A DNA stretch of 64,000 bases from Rufibacter immobilis (GTDB lineage: Bacteria; Bacteroidota; Bacteroidia; Cytophagales; Hymenobacteraceae): the NCBI RefSeq assembly GCF_003721565.1, contig NZ_RJJE01000017.1, positions 372,001 to 436,000 on the forward strand, written 5' to 3'. Positions within the stretch are counted from its first letter, which is position 1. Every line of letters begins with the position of its first letter. Below, piece after piece: positions 44,644 through 53,473 of this stretch. A program made the position numbers and the translations under genes. The notes below the pieces were generated by a model. That model did not search any database and was not told the DNA's origin. It saw nothing but the letters and a program-made list of their open reading frames with translations.

Positions 44644-46830
44644 CTATAGCAGGTTGAGCTTGATGCCGCCGTTGATGATCCTGCCATCCGTGGGCGCGTA
44701 AATCTCATTGAACACTGGATCGGTGATGGAGCCTGAGTAGATGCTGCCGAAGCGGGTCTGGCGCGTATCGAAAAGATTTTCAAAATTGATGAACAGGGAG
44801 AGTTTTTCGAACATCTTCTCCACCATCAGCCCGTTGACCCAATAGGCTTGGCCTCGGCCCCCGTCTGACAATTGCTGCGGGCTGAAGTAGTACGCCTCCA
44901 ATCCGATCCTAAAGTTGTCCTCCTTCTCCAGCATGAGCACCGTGTTGACCCTGTGTTTGGGCGTGAGAGGCATGTCTACCAGAGACCCACCGAAGTGTTG
45001 CTTGGCGTTGGTATAGGTATACCCAAGGAAGAGCTTGGCAATTCCGTAGCCGAACTTCATGTTCGTCTCCACGCCCTTAGTATCGATATGGCCGTCGGCG
45101 TTCCTGAACTCATACAGGTTGTCGGGCCGCAGCATCAGGATCAAGGGGTTGTTCAGGTAGGTGTAGAAGAACATATGGTTTACGCTGAAGGTAAACTCTT
45201 CGGTGATATTTGTAGCGAAGTTTAAATCCGCATTACCGCCTATGGATGTCTCCGCCTGCGTCTGACCGATGTTCAGCGGTAGGATGTTGCGGAAGGTGAC
45301 TCTCTCCGCCTCTTCGGTGAAGATGGTAGGCGTTTTGTAGCCCATGCCGCCGCCGATACGGGAGGAAAGCTTGTCAGTGATCTTGAACAGGGCAGAGACG
45401 CGCGGCAGCACGAATAACCCCTTGGATTTATTTGCAGGAGAAGGGGTTACGTAGTCAGTCCTCAGGCCAGTCTCCACGGAGAACCACTCAACGGGTGTGA
45501 AGGTGTTCTGGGCGAATGCCCCCATCGTCGTGAATTCGAAATCCCTGGCACCTGTGGTGCCAGCGGTCTCCTCGCGGAACCGATCCGTCCACAGGTTGGC
45601 ACCCAAGGCCCACTCGTGTTTTTCGCCGCGGAGACTATAGGAGACCTCCGTGAAGCTGGATACCTGATTGCCTTGGAACCTGAAGGTCGGTATAGTGATC
45701 TCCCTGTCGAAGAGGCTCACGCTGTTCTTCACCGTAAGCATACCCTTATCCGTCAGCCTGTGCTCGGCGTTGAAGAGGGTGGAGTAGCGGCGGGTATCGT
45801 TCCGCTCGAAATAAAAGCCTTTTTCCGTCTCGCCGTCAATATACCGCATGTCGCCGCCCAGACGGTCTTCCACGGTGGCGTTCAGGCCCAGTGAAATCCG
45901 AGTGCGGTCGGTTGGATAGAGGTACAGCATTGGATTAAGTGTATACCGCTCCAGTTCAGGGATCGCCGAAAAACCGATGTCCGCTGGGTCGTACGCCTTG
46001 GTTGTGTTACGCGCTGCGAACACCGTCACGCCCAGCTTTCCGAACCTTTTTCCGTAGTATGCACTTAGGTCAAGCCCTTTTGCGCTGGTAACGTTCCCCA
46101 TGAAGCTGAGTTCCCCAGCCTCCGTGGGTTTCTTGGTGATTAGGTTGATAAGCCCTGCGATTGCCCCGCCGCCGTACAGGGTAGAGGACGACCCCTTGAT
46201 TACCTCCACCTGATACAAGTTAAGTGGAGGAATCTGCATGATGCTGAGGCCGCTGGCGAAGCCCGAGTAGAGCGGGAAGCCGTCTTGCAAAAGCTGCGTG
46301 TAACGGCCCTCCAGACCTTGTATCCTGATGCCCGCATTGGCACTCGTGGCGGAGGTCTGCTGGGTCTGGATACCCGTACTTTCAGTCAGAAGCATGCGAA
46401 TATCACTAGGCTTCATGTTGGCTTTCTCGCCCAACTCTTCCCCTGTAATGGCCTCTATGCGGGTCGGTGCGTCCTCAATGGTGCGGCTGCTTCGGGTGGA
46501 GGTAACCACGACCTCTTCCAACTTTTCGCCGCTGCGATTTAGCAGAACAGAAATAGGCCCAGAAGATGTAAGAGGAAACGTTAGGGTGTCTCGTCTGTCC
46601 TCAAAACCTATGTAGCTGAATTTGATGATTTGTGGGCCGTCTGGGATGCCTGTAAGCTCAAGTTGGCCATTTGCATCAGAACTGGCCCCAATGGTTGTTC
46701 CTTCTAGTAGGGCAGTGGCCCCGATCAGTGGTGCCTTGGTCTCGCTGTCCATAATGACAGCCTTCAATAGGTGTTGGCCATGCGCCAACGGGCCACTCAC
46801 CAACATGAGCAGCACGAGTATATATTTCAT
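44644..46830 (-). CDS. TonB-dependent receptor
   Basis: A 728-residue outer-membrane receptor with a signal peptide (MKYILVLLMLVSGPLAHG, cleaved before QH). A carboxypeptidase-regulatory-like domain (20-105, IKFSYIGFEDRRDTLTF) comes next, then a plug with LEEVVVTSTRSSRTIEDAPTRIE and IRIQGLEGRYTQLLQDGFPLYSG, then a 22-strand barrel ending in GGIKLNLL. I chose ATG at 46830; the open frame extends 26 codons upstream without support. Lying between a DUF6660-like protein and an HMA-CDF exporter, it most likely handles a metal or metal complex. Confidence 0.9.
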   Translation of the reverse strand: MKYILVLLMLVSGPLAHGQHLLKAVIMDSETKAPLIGATALLEGTTIGASSDANGQLELTGIPDGPQIIKFSYIGFEDRRDTLTFPLTSSGPISVLLNRSGEKLEEVVVTSTRSSRTIEDAPTRIEAITGEELGEKANMKPSDIRMLLTESTGIQTQQTSATSANAGIRIQGLEGRYTQLLQDGFPLYSGFASGLSIMQIPPLNLYQVEVIKGSSSTLYGGGAIAGLINLITKKPTEAGELSFMGNVTSAKGLDLSAYYGKRFGKLGVTVFAARNTTKAYDPADIGFSAIPELERYTLNPMLYLYPTDRTRISLGLNATVEDRLGGDMRYIDGETEKGFYFERNDTRRYSTLFNAEHRLTDKGMLTVKNSVSLFDREITIPTFRFQGNQVSSFTEVSYSLRGEKHEWALGANLWTDRFREETAGTTGARDFEFTTMGAFAQNTFTPVEWFSVETGLRTDYVTPSPANKSKGLFVLPRVSALFKITDKLSSRIGGGMGYKTPTIFTEEAERVTFRNILPLNIGQTQAETSIGGNADLNFATNITEEFTFSVNHMFFYTYLNNPLILMLRPDNLYEFRNADGHIDTKGVETNMKFGYGIAKLFLGYTYTNAKQHFGGSLVDMPLTPKHRVNTVLMLEKEDNFRIGLEAYYFSPQQLSDGGRGQAYWVNGLMVEKMFEKLSLFINFENLFDTRQTRFGSIYSGSITDPVFNEIYAPTDGRIINGGIKLNLL

Positions 46831-46923
46831 GGAAAATAAGTTAATGCAGATTACTGTATAGGAGTGACAAGGGTACACACCGTTATGGTGTGACGGAGTG
46901 AAGGTCACATCAGAAGCATTAAC

Positions 46924-47220
46924 CTATTTTGGAGGCTGCCAGATTGAATGGAAAAACTGGGGAAACATGCTCTGCTTGTAGAAGGCAGAGTATTCGTGAA
47001 ATTGTGGAATTAGTAAGTGATCCCCGAAAATTAGATCGGGCAGTGTGAAGCCCGTGCAAACTGAACAACTAAAGAAGGGGGAGCAAAGGCCCATTTCCTC
47101 CTTTGAGTTATCCGTTTGCTGGGTTTTGGCAATCTCCTTGGCGCAGTTATCGGTTGCGCAGCACGGGGACACCGACAGCGTTATAACCAATAATACCAAT
47201 ATGATCGAAAAGAGCCTCAC
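46924..47220 (-). CDS. Small Cys-rich DUF6660-like protein
   Basis: A protein of about 98 residues. It starts with GTG at 47220 (reads as RLFSIILVLLVITLSVSPC, a signal or lipoprotein-like helix); this start removes an overlap with the integrase gene. The body holds six Cys (PCCATDNC, GLCSPFFSCSVCTGF) and ends in FFHSIWQPPK. Small proteins of this layout recur just upstream of TonB receptors for metals in Bacteroidota. The Cys/His content suggests metal binding; the function is unknown. Confidence 0.7.
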   Translation of the reverse strand: MRLFSIILVLLVITLSVSPCCATDNCAKEIAKTQQTDNSKEEMGLCSPFFSCSVCTGFTLPDLIFGDHLLIPQFHEYSAFYKQSMFPQFFHSIWQPPK

Positions 47221-47275
47221 AATGCAAATATACTGAACTACTGCAAAATGGTTAACACGACCCAACTGAATTAGG

Positions 47276-48790
47276 TTAAACCGTGTTTCCCAACCTTTTT
47301 GCTTCAAGTTCTTCAAGTTCTTGAAACCTTCTTATTTTTCTTAATTTCTCAGTTAAGTGGTTTTCTTTTTTCTTCAGATACTTTTCAATTTCACGATCTG
47401 AAGAAGTGCCAATAATTTCCTTTATTTCTTTGATGTCATAGCCCATGTCATAAGCGTAGGAGACAAAACCACGGCGGTTGCAGTGGCTGGAGTACTCGTC
47501 CCAAAAATATACTTCTGTCGGGTAGCCCTTTTTTAGCTTGAATCTCTTTATCGGGACCGTATCTTGCCGTAGATCATGTTCTTTGCAGAATTCCTTAAGT
47601 ATACCTTTTATCGATCTGTTGTACTCAGTATCAGAAAAGAGCCGAAGGTTAAAATTGTACTTATTAAGAATTTCCAGAATTCTATCGTCTATTAGGAGCG
47701 GAACTTTGAAGTGGTTGTTGGTTTTTATTGTGGTGCCCTTTAGGAATTCCCCATCTATTCTCATGTCTTGGACTTGAAGAACATCTGAAATCCTAAATCC
47801 TGTTAGAAATGAAAACACCGTAAAGTCTATGTACTTTTGGATATCTATAGCGTCCTTATGTGCTCTTTTTAGGGTGGGTTTCCAATTCCAAAGCAAATCG
47901 ATCTCCTCAATTGTGAAGCATACAATCGTTTTCTTTTCTTCCAGAATTTTAAAATCCTTATATCTTCTATCTACGGCCTTGTTTTGGTCGGTGTCGCACC
48001 ACCTTAGAAAAGTCTTCAGCTTTTTGACATGGGCACCAAACGTGTTGTTGAATAGGTCGTATGTCTCGGGATTCATTAAGAACGCGGCGTATGCGTCATA
48101 GAAATCACCGTTTAGGTTTTGGAGATCGAATGTTAATTCCGCGCTCTTAGCATGTTTGCTTTTTGTAAACTCAATAAGTGTGTTAGCCCAACTACGCCAC
48201 TGCCTCTCCACCCCAGAGAACTTATCCCCGTTGTTTTTCTGCGTAACCTCCAACGGGACCCCCGTTCTCTTCCTGATATACTTGTATAGCATTTCGAGCA
48301 TGAGGGGCGCAGAAGGAGTGGTGACCTCGTCTGGGGTTTCACGCCCTAGTTTGAATAAGGCTCTGTCAAGCTCTCTTTTTTTCTTTGCAAGCAATGCTTC
48401 AAGCTCCTCAATTTCTAAAGGCCTTGTGGACGCAATTCGCTCAAACATGGGTTTGTTTGCTTCGTCTCTTTCCTTATGCCATTTGTCCCCCGCTTGGCAG
48501 TAATCCCAATACTCCTTCACTAAAGCAACGGTTGGTTCCTCTCCCTTTTCCATAAGACTGTTGCTTCTGAATTCGATAGTCCTTATTGCTTCGTTGATCT
48601 TGTCATTGATTTCTGCGCTACCCTTAACTTTGGGATTCAGCTTTTTTTTCTTGCTATCCCAGTGCTTCATCTGGATTTTGATTCCCAACGAGAAGTAGTG
48701 TTTATAGTCATACCTGTAGAGAATATTTAGGTACCCGACTGTTTTATCTTTGTTCTCTCGAGGGTGTGCCTCAATCATAGGTTTTTTCAT
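47276..48790 (-). CDS. Tyrosine recombinase (integrase) of the tRNA-Arg element
   Basis: A 504-residue phage-integrase-type recombinase. The N-terminal Arm/DNA-binding part resembles the Bacteroidota integrase group (KTVGYLNILYRYDYKHYFSLGI). The central SAM-like domain spans residues 150-290. The catalytic domain has Arg in FLTGFRISDVLQVQ, His-x-x-Arg in SSHCNRRGFVSYAY and the nucleophile Tyr in REIEKYLKKKE. Its start lies 120 bases from the right att site. It is larger than typical (about 400) because of a charged insert near residues 85-140. Confidence 0.93.
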   Translation of the reverse strand: MKKPMIEAHPRENKDKTVGYLNILYRYDYKHYFSLGIKIQMKHWDSKKKKLNPKVKGSAEINDKINEAIRTIEFRSNSLMEKGEEPTVALVKEYWDYCQAGDKWHKERDEANKPMFERIASTRPLEIEELEALLAKKKRELDRALFKLGRETPDEVTTPSAPLMLEMLYKYIRKRTGVPLEVTQKNNGDKFSGVERQWRSWANTLIEFTKSKHAKSAELTFDLQNLNGDFYDAYAAFLMNPETYDLFNNTFGAHVKKLKTFLRWCDTDQNKAVDRRYKDFKILEEKKTIVCFTIEEIDLLWNWKPTLKRAHKDAIDIQKYIDFTVFSFLTGFRISDVLQVQDMRIDGEFLKGTTIKTNNHFKVPLLIDDRILEILNKYNFNLRLFSDTEYNRSIKGILKEFCKEHDLRQDTVPIKRFKLKKGYPTEVYFWDEYSSHCNRRGFVSYAYDMGYDIKEIKEIIGTSSDREIEKYLKKKENHLTEKLRKIRRFQELEELEAKRLGNTV

Positions 48791-48841
48791 AGTTCCAACG
48801 GGCCGTAATTGCTTGAAGCTAAGGTACGGAAATTATCCATG

Positions 48842-48863
48842 ATGTGTCCCAATATGTGTCCCA
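48842..48863. promoter_or_regulatory. Paired ATGTGTCCCA motifs, possible integrase arm sites (right)
   Basis: ATGTGTCCCA occurs at 48842-48851 and 48854-48863, 12 bases apart. This is the mirror orientation of the GGGACACG pair at the left end, and it lies between the integrase start and the right att site. Confidence 0.45.
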
Positions 48864-48909
48864 TAATTAAAAAAATATCCCTTATTCAGCTCTGTATGGG
48901 GGTTTTTTG

Positions 48910-48936
48910 CTTTGGTTCGAATCCAAACGGGATCAC
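48910..48936. repeat. Right attachment site of the integrative element
   Basis: 27 bases identical to the tRNA-Arg 3' end (39192-39218), standing outside any tRNA context. It marks the other junction of the element. Confidence 0.93.
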
Positions 48937-48949
48937 CATCATGAATTGC

Positions 48950-48984
48950 AAAAAGCCTCTTAGATAACTCTAAGAGGCTTTTTT
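48950..48984 (+). terminator. Terminator originally downstream of tRNA-Arg
   Basis: AAAAAGCCTCTTAGA with TCTAAGAGGCTTTTT and a 4-base loop. It lies 13 bases past the right att copy, where it would have followed tRNA-Arg before integration. Confidence 0.85.
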
Positions 48985-48987
48985 GTT

Positions 48988-49036
48988 GTAGCTTACGCCA
49001 AATATTTGGCGTAAGCTACTGATGATTTGGCGTAAA
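48988..49036. repeat. Perfect 32-base palindrome plus a third half-site
   Basis: GTAGCTTACGCCAAAT and its exact complement (48988-49019) abut with no loop. TTTGGCGTAA appears again at 49027-49036. Palindrome plus half-site looks like a protein-binding locus or the end of another element, rather than a terminator (no T tract). Confidence 0.6.
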
Positions 49037-49070
49037 TAAATTTAAATGAATCTTTAGATTCTATAGAAAA

Positions 49071-50933
49071 TTACTCTGCTATTCTCGATCTGAAGTACAT
49101 TTCTGTTTCCTTATCAGTAAAATAAACATAGCACCCTTTCATGCCCCTCGACATAAGGGTTCTATATGTGTTTTTGATTATGGCTCTAAGTAGTTCCTTC
49201 GTCTCCTCTGGCTTCTCCTTCAATCGCTTTTTGTAACCATGCACGGACTTGTCCATGCTAGATCTTTTTGCTGGGTCAACCAGTACGTCGCCATTACGGT
49301 AAATAAGATCAGAACCTATTATTACCCCGACATAATCGACTTCAAGCCCTTGGCAGGTGTGGATACAGCCAACCTCGCTGACAGACTCAGGTTTGACTAT
49401 CCACAGCATACCGTCGCTTCCTAAATTCCACCTCATTGCAAAACCAAATTCAGGCATGACAATGTCCATCTCTTGCGGGTACTTCTTGCTGGTCCAGTCC
49501 CAGCAGTAGCCTGCAACTAACCGTGCTTTGTTCGCCTCCCTGTTTCTCTCGTAAATGGCATCCCTGAGGGCGTTAGGGTCGCTAAAAATTCTGAAATCAT
49601 ACCCGTCACTGTTGTCAAGGATGGTGTTTGCGGTTTCTCGTACCTGTAGCACGTCGTCCAGCCAAGCGAGGTATCCATCTGATCCTCCGCACCTGAACTG
49701 GGAGGTCAGTTCGTATTTATGTACGGTGGCCCCATGATGTAATGCCCACTTTTCAATTTCCTCCTCCTCTCCGATATCGCTCAAGGTAACCTTCTGGTTC
49801 TCATCGATGAAGAACACTGAGAACTTGGAGGCTCCGATAATTTCCTTTATTTGGTTTTCCCCCATGTTCTGGAACATGCCTGACTTCAGGTTCAGACGGT
49901 GGGCTTCATCAACTATTAGGGCATCGTACACGTTAGGGCGGGTGCTGGTGAAGGCACCTGAGCCTGAGAAGAAATTTGAGATCTCAGTCCTTTTTAGAGT
50001 ACCCGTCAACTTGGTTTCATAGACAGTCCTTGGGGCTGAGTTCTTGGTGACGTATTGGGCCAACAGTCCTTTTTTAGTCAATGCCACTAACAGGTTTATG
50101 GCGACAACTGACTTACCCGTGCCAGGTCCGCCATGAACCACCATAACGTTTTTGTCGGTCACCGTTGACTTCTGGGCGAGAGCGAGGGCATTCTCGAAAA
50201 CGATCTTCTGGGCGTCCACCATGATAAATTCCTGATTGCCTTTGATCATGGAAGCCATGCTATCCGCCAACCCCTTAGAGGGCTTTATTTTGCCATTCTC
50301 GATTCTTAGTATGAGGTTGTTCCTATCCCCGTGCTTTATGAAGCCGCTTATGAATTCCCTAAGCTTGATTTTGTCATCCTTGCAGAAAACTGGAGCCTTG
50401 GTGATGTAATCCTTATAAAAGCTGTTGGTGATCAACCCGTCATCGACGTAGTTGTGCAGGTACGCGCACGGCTTCAGTTGTATGTCCTCCTCGTAAACAG
50501 TTTCATTGAACCCGTACAACAGAGCGGAATAGGACCAAGCCTGATAGCTAGGGTGCAACTCCTCGCTCATCCCATGCTGGAAACGGGTACGCACCATGGC
50601 GTCCTTCCCCGTTAGCTCGATCTTGGACCACTGCTTAAGCTCCACTAGTACTGCATGCTCCTTGCCTTCCCCATTCTGGCCAGAGACGATAAAGTCGATT
50701 CTATTACTGGTACGGGGTATGTTGTATTCGATGGCCACGCCTGCATCTGGAGGTATGGAATCCGTCCTCAAGACGTTGGCCATGTACAGCAAAGAATTCT
50801 TCCAAGAAAGGTACTCGCTATCCCCGACCTTTCGGTTCAGCTTTTCCTGCACAGACTTGTGGATGATGTCCTCTATTATGAAATCATCGATGTCAGTCAG
50901 AAACTCACCTTTTGATTTATTGTATACGATCAT
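49071..50933 (-). CDS. PD-(D/E)XK nuclease-helicase fusion (DUF2075 type)
   Basis: A 620-residue protein. The N-terminal part has a PD-(D/E)XK-like signature: Glu69 in AIEYN, Asp80 in RIDFIVSG, Glu98-x-Lys100 in VLVELKQW, then YQAWSY. From about 230 it is a P-loop helicase of the DUF2075/COG3410 group: Walker A GGPGTGKS at 268-275, Walker B ALIVDEAH at 338-345, a TSQFRCGG motif, and HTCQGLEVDYVGVIIG (motif VI-like). It is last in a three-gene operon with a MazG-like gene (17-base overlap with the upstream gene). Nuclease plus helicase beside a nucleotide pyrophosphohydrolase suggests phage defence or DNA turnover; that is inference. Confidence 0.82.
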   Translation of the reverse strand: MIVYNKSKGEFLTDIDDFIIEDIIHKSVQEKLNRKVGDSEYLSWKNSLLYMANVLRTDSIPPDAGVAIEYNIPRTSNRIDFIVSGQNGEGKEHAVLVELKQWSKIELTGKDAMVRTRFQHGMSEELHPSYQAWSYSALLYGFNETVYEEDIQLKPCAYLHNYVDDGLITNSFYKDYITKAPVFCKDDKIKLREFISGFIKHGDRNNLILRIENGKIKPSKGLADSMASMIKGNQEFIMVDAQKIVFENALALAQKSTVTDKNVMVVHGGPGTGKSVVAINLLVALTKKGLLAQYVTKNSAPRTVYETKLTGTLKRTEISNFFSGSGAFTSTRPNVYDALIVDEAHRLNLKSGMFQNMGENQIKEIIGASKFSVFFIDENQKVTLSDIGEEEEIEKWALHHGATVHKYELTSQFRCGGSDGYLAWLDDVLQVRETANTILDNSDGYDFRIFSDPNALRDAIYERNREANKARLVAGYCWDWTSKKYPQEMDIVMPEFGFAMRWNLGSDGMLWIVKPESVSEVGCIHTCQGLEVDYVGVIIGSDLIYRNGDVLVDPAKRSSMDKSVHGYKKRLKEKPEETKELLRAIIKNTYRTLMSRGMKGCYVYFTDKETEMYFRSRIAE

Positions 50934-51258
50934 AGTCGGTGTATTTCGTGGCGTTTCCCTTAGATTTATCTATTGGGTATTTGGCGGCGTTCTGGTCGAT
51001 TTTATCCATGATGATTTGCCGCACGTCCAACCCGTGTTTTTCGGCCAGCAGAAGGCAATAGGATAGGATGTCGGCCAGTTCTTCTTTTAGTCGGTCCACG
51101 CTCACTTCCTCGTTTCCTTTCCAGAGGAAAAGCTCCAGCAGTTCTGACGCCTCGATGCTTACCGCTACAGCCAAGTCCTTGGAATTGTGGAACTGCCGCC
51201 AATCACGCGCGTCCCTGAACTTCAGCAAAGCCTCCGTTATCTCTTTTATCTCGCTCAT
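50917..51258 (-). CDS. MazG-like nucleotide pyrophosphohydrolase
   Basis: A protein of about 113 residues, all-alpha NTP pyrophosphohydrolase fold. The metal motif is ExxE (Glu36-Ala-Ser-Glu39) followed by ExxD (Glu60-Leu-Ala-Asp63), as in MazG. RDWRQFHNSKDLAVAVSIEASELLELFLW is the family block. It hydrolyses nucleoside triphosphates to monophosphates. I chose ATG at 51258, 2 bases after the upstream gene; it overlaps the helicase start by 17 bases, so all three are translationally coupled. Confidence 0.88.
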   Translation of the reverse strand: MSEIKEITEALLKFRDARDWRQFHNSKDLAVAVSIEASELLELFLWKGNEEVSVDRLKEELADILSYCLLLAEKHGLDVRQIIMDKIDQNAAKYPIDKSKGNATKYTDYDRIQ

Positions 51259-51260
51259 GG

Positions 51261-53237
51261 TCAATCTTTTTTCTCAAACTGCTTAGCCACCGCGTATTCT
51301 TTGTCGAACGGGAGCTGTAGGTCATGTAAGAACTCTTTGTCTGCGATCGCCCAACTTACGTAGTAATAAGCCAACAGATGGTAGCCTGTGAAAACCTTGT
51401 TCGGGATATTCATCAGCCTGTAATCCTGTTTTTCTGGGGATATTCCACTCATGCCTTTCATGGCGATCTCCGTGCCGATTACCCGCACCTGTTTGGTTGA
51501 CATTCCCTTGAAGAATTGCAGGGCCTCGACCATGAACATAACCACCGCCATATTCAAACCTTTGTCCCTGTGCTGCTCTTGGAAAATCCTCATCTGCCTC
51601 TCCTCATAGGAATCAGGCTCGCCTGAAGTAATGCCGTTTTCTTCGATCTCGGCGATCAGGTCCTCTGGGGTTCTTTCTTTTCTGTGCTCGGATTCTTGCA
51701 CCAACTCGAAATAATCTGACAGCCCAAGGTCGTCTGCCCAGTTCTGGACCAACTCATACTCCTCCGCTGGCTCCCTGTCCAAGCGGTACTCCCCGAACTC
51801 CTCCATGAAGGTCTGGGCCAGCTTGATTTCTTTGGGGGTGGCCTTGAAGTCGGGAATGTAGTCTACGCCGTAAAGGTCTTTCAGCAGCATGGCATGCACT
51901 AGGTTATATACCTTGGAGGCGAAGAGAACCGCCCTTGGGGCGTTGGAGACGATCGCTTTGTCGGTGGTGGCTGTAATACCCTCCTGCACCAACCTCATGA
52001 GGGAAATGAACTGGTAGGGCCTCAAGGCGTCATAGGTGCTGTGGAGGTAATCCTCTATGAAAAGGTCGATCGGGGTATTGTATGCCTGAAGGTTAATACC
52101 GTTGAAAATGGCGGAAACAAATTTTGAGATGGATTCCTCAGGCACACCGTTTTTTCTGAGCCTTTTCATGTCTTCACCCAAGGCGGACTCGAATGCTTTC
52201 CTGTGGCTTTGGTTGTAGGTGAAAAGCTGGTTGCTCTGTGTCTGCCTCGCCTCATCGACTAATGAAAGGTGCATCAGTTCGTGCATAACCAAGTGCTCCA
52301 CGGCAGGGTAGGAGGTCTTGTAGCGGATGATATGCTTGTCCCTGTTGTAATTCTCTGCGAACTCCATTTTGGCGGCAGTATCAATAGAATCATCTGCGAT
52401 AGTCTCGATCGTAGTTCCCGTACGCCTCTCCAACCTTTGGGTGAATCTTTCCATGAGCACTTTACCTTTGCCTTCTCCGACCAGCTTTTGGGCCAGTACG
52501 CGGGAAAAGCTGACGCTCTCAGTGTAGAGCCTGTCCCTGTTTGCGTTTTTCTTGATTGACTCTATGGCGTAGTGGAACGCAGTTGAAAGATTTCCCATGC
52601 TCTCCTCCACAATGGCCAAGGCTTGGTAGGTGTTTGGATAGTCTGGATTTATTTCCTTCGCTTGGAGGAAATAGCGCAGTGCCTCCTCCTTCCTACCCAC
52701 CTGCATCATGATGGCCCCGATGTTGTTTAAGGTGATATTATCGTCAGGGTTAGCCTTAGCTGCCTCGTCGTAATAGCGCAGGGCGGTTTCCACGTCGTTG
52801 TGATGACGGGCGAAGATATTTCCCATCATGAGGAGTGCCCATCCGTTTTTCCTGTCCCACTTGAGCGCGTCAATAAGGGAGTTCACCGCCTCTTCCTGAT
52901 CGCCAAGCTCAGAGTATATTTGTCCTAGTACCCTGTGGTATTCAGAGACATGCGGGGCCTTCTGAATCAGTGGCAGGAGTTTATTTTTGGCCTGTTCGAA
53001 CCTGCCTTTCTCGCTCAAGTTTAAAACTTCTTGGAATGTCTTTTGCTGTCCTTCAATTAAATCGGCATCGATCTCGACCTCTATGAATCCGTTTCTCACC
53101 GTTACTTTAGGTTTATATGGGCCGACGGTATAGAACTCAGACATGATGCCGATTAGATCTTCCACCTTGCTCCCAGATTTTTGGTCCACAGAGAAAAGGT
53201 CATAGGTAAATTCGTCTAATGAGTGGAGTATAAGCAT
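51261..53237 (-). CDS. TPR protein with HExxH metallopeptidase-like motif
   Basis: A 658-residue protein. After about 60 residues come five to six TPR units (66-230, e.g. NNIGAIMMQVGRKEEALRYFLQAKEINPDYP). A segment containing His319-Glu320-Leu-Met-His323 in VEHLVMHELMHLSLVDEAR follows, with a downstream FIEDYLH helix that could supply a third ligand. The C-terminus is helical and of unknown type. No signal peptide. It is first in the operon with the MazG-like and nuclease-helicase genes. Possibly a sensor/protease; the activity is not shown. Confidence 0.72.
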   Translation of the reverse strand: MLILHSLDEFTYDLFSVDQKSGSKVEDLIGIMSEFYTVGPYKPKVTVRNGFIEVEIDADLIEGQQKTFQEVLNLSEKGRFEQAKNKLLPLIQKAPHVSEYHRVLGQIYSELGDQEEAVNSLIDALKWDRKNGWALLMMGNIFARHHNDVETALRYYDEAAKANPDDNITLNNIGAIMMQVGRKEEALRYFLQAKEINPDYPNTYQALAIVEESMGNLSTAFHYAIESIKKNANRDRLYTESVSFSRVLAQKLVGEGKGKVLMERFTQRLERRTGTTIETIADDSIDTAAKMEFAENYNRDKHIIRYKTSYPAVEHLVMHELMHLSLVDEARQTQSNQLFTYNQSHRKAFESALGEDMKRLRKNGVPEESISKFVSAIFNGINLQAYNTPIDLFIEDYLHSTYDALRPYQFISLMRLVQEGITATTDKAIVSNAPRAVLFASKVYNLVHAMLLKDLYGVDYIPDFKATPKEIKLAQTFMEEFGEYRLDREPAEEYELVQNWADDLGLSDYFELVQESEHRKERTPEDLIAEIEENGITSGEPDSYEERQMRIFQEQHRDKGLNMAVVMFMVEALQFFKGMSTKQVRVIGTEIAMKGMSGISPEKQDYRLMNIPNKVFTGYHLLAYYYVSWAIADKEFLHDLQLPFDKEYAVAKQFEKKD

Positions 53238-53473
53238 TCTTGTTAAGTCAATTGTTGAAATTGGCTGGTACCCGACTAGAGGGTTAGACAGTAAAATTAA
53301 AGTTTATTTTTTGGTTTGTGTGTGAAATTTGGTGTATAGTAACAATCCTAAATCTCATTACTAAATAATGTAACACCTGTACAAGTAATGTTGTACAAGG
53401 TTATAAATTTTACTGCCTCCGTACCGTGGAAGCACCCAAGATCATTTCAAGAACAAATGATATTTCTTGCTTA

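Larger units (their letters stand above)
39192..48936. mobile_element. 9.7-kb integrative element in tRNA-Arg
   Basis: It is bounded by the 27-base direct repeat of the tRNA-Arg 3' end. It holds a tyrosine recombinase at its right end, a possible replication protein at its left end, an XRE/ImmA regulator, a serine recombinase, and a metal-related cargo module (DUF6660-like protein, TonB receptor, HMA-CDF exporter). No relaxase or type IV secretion genes are seen, so it is not self-conjugative; it could be mobilised or move as a replicating circle. Confidence 0.88.

Noticed and set aside
53376-53400. Two TGTACAAG-like repeats ahead of the NucA-like gene as an operator
   Set aside because: The spacing and flanks give no clear dyad or promoter overlap, and eight-base repeats in AT-rich DNA are common by chance.
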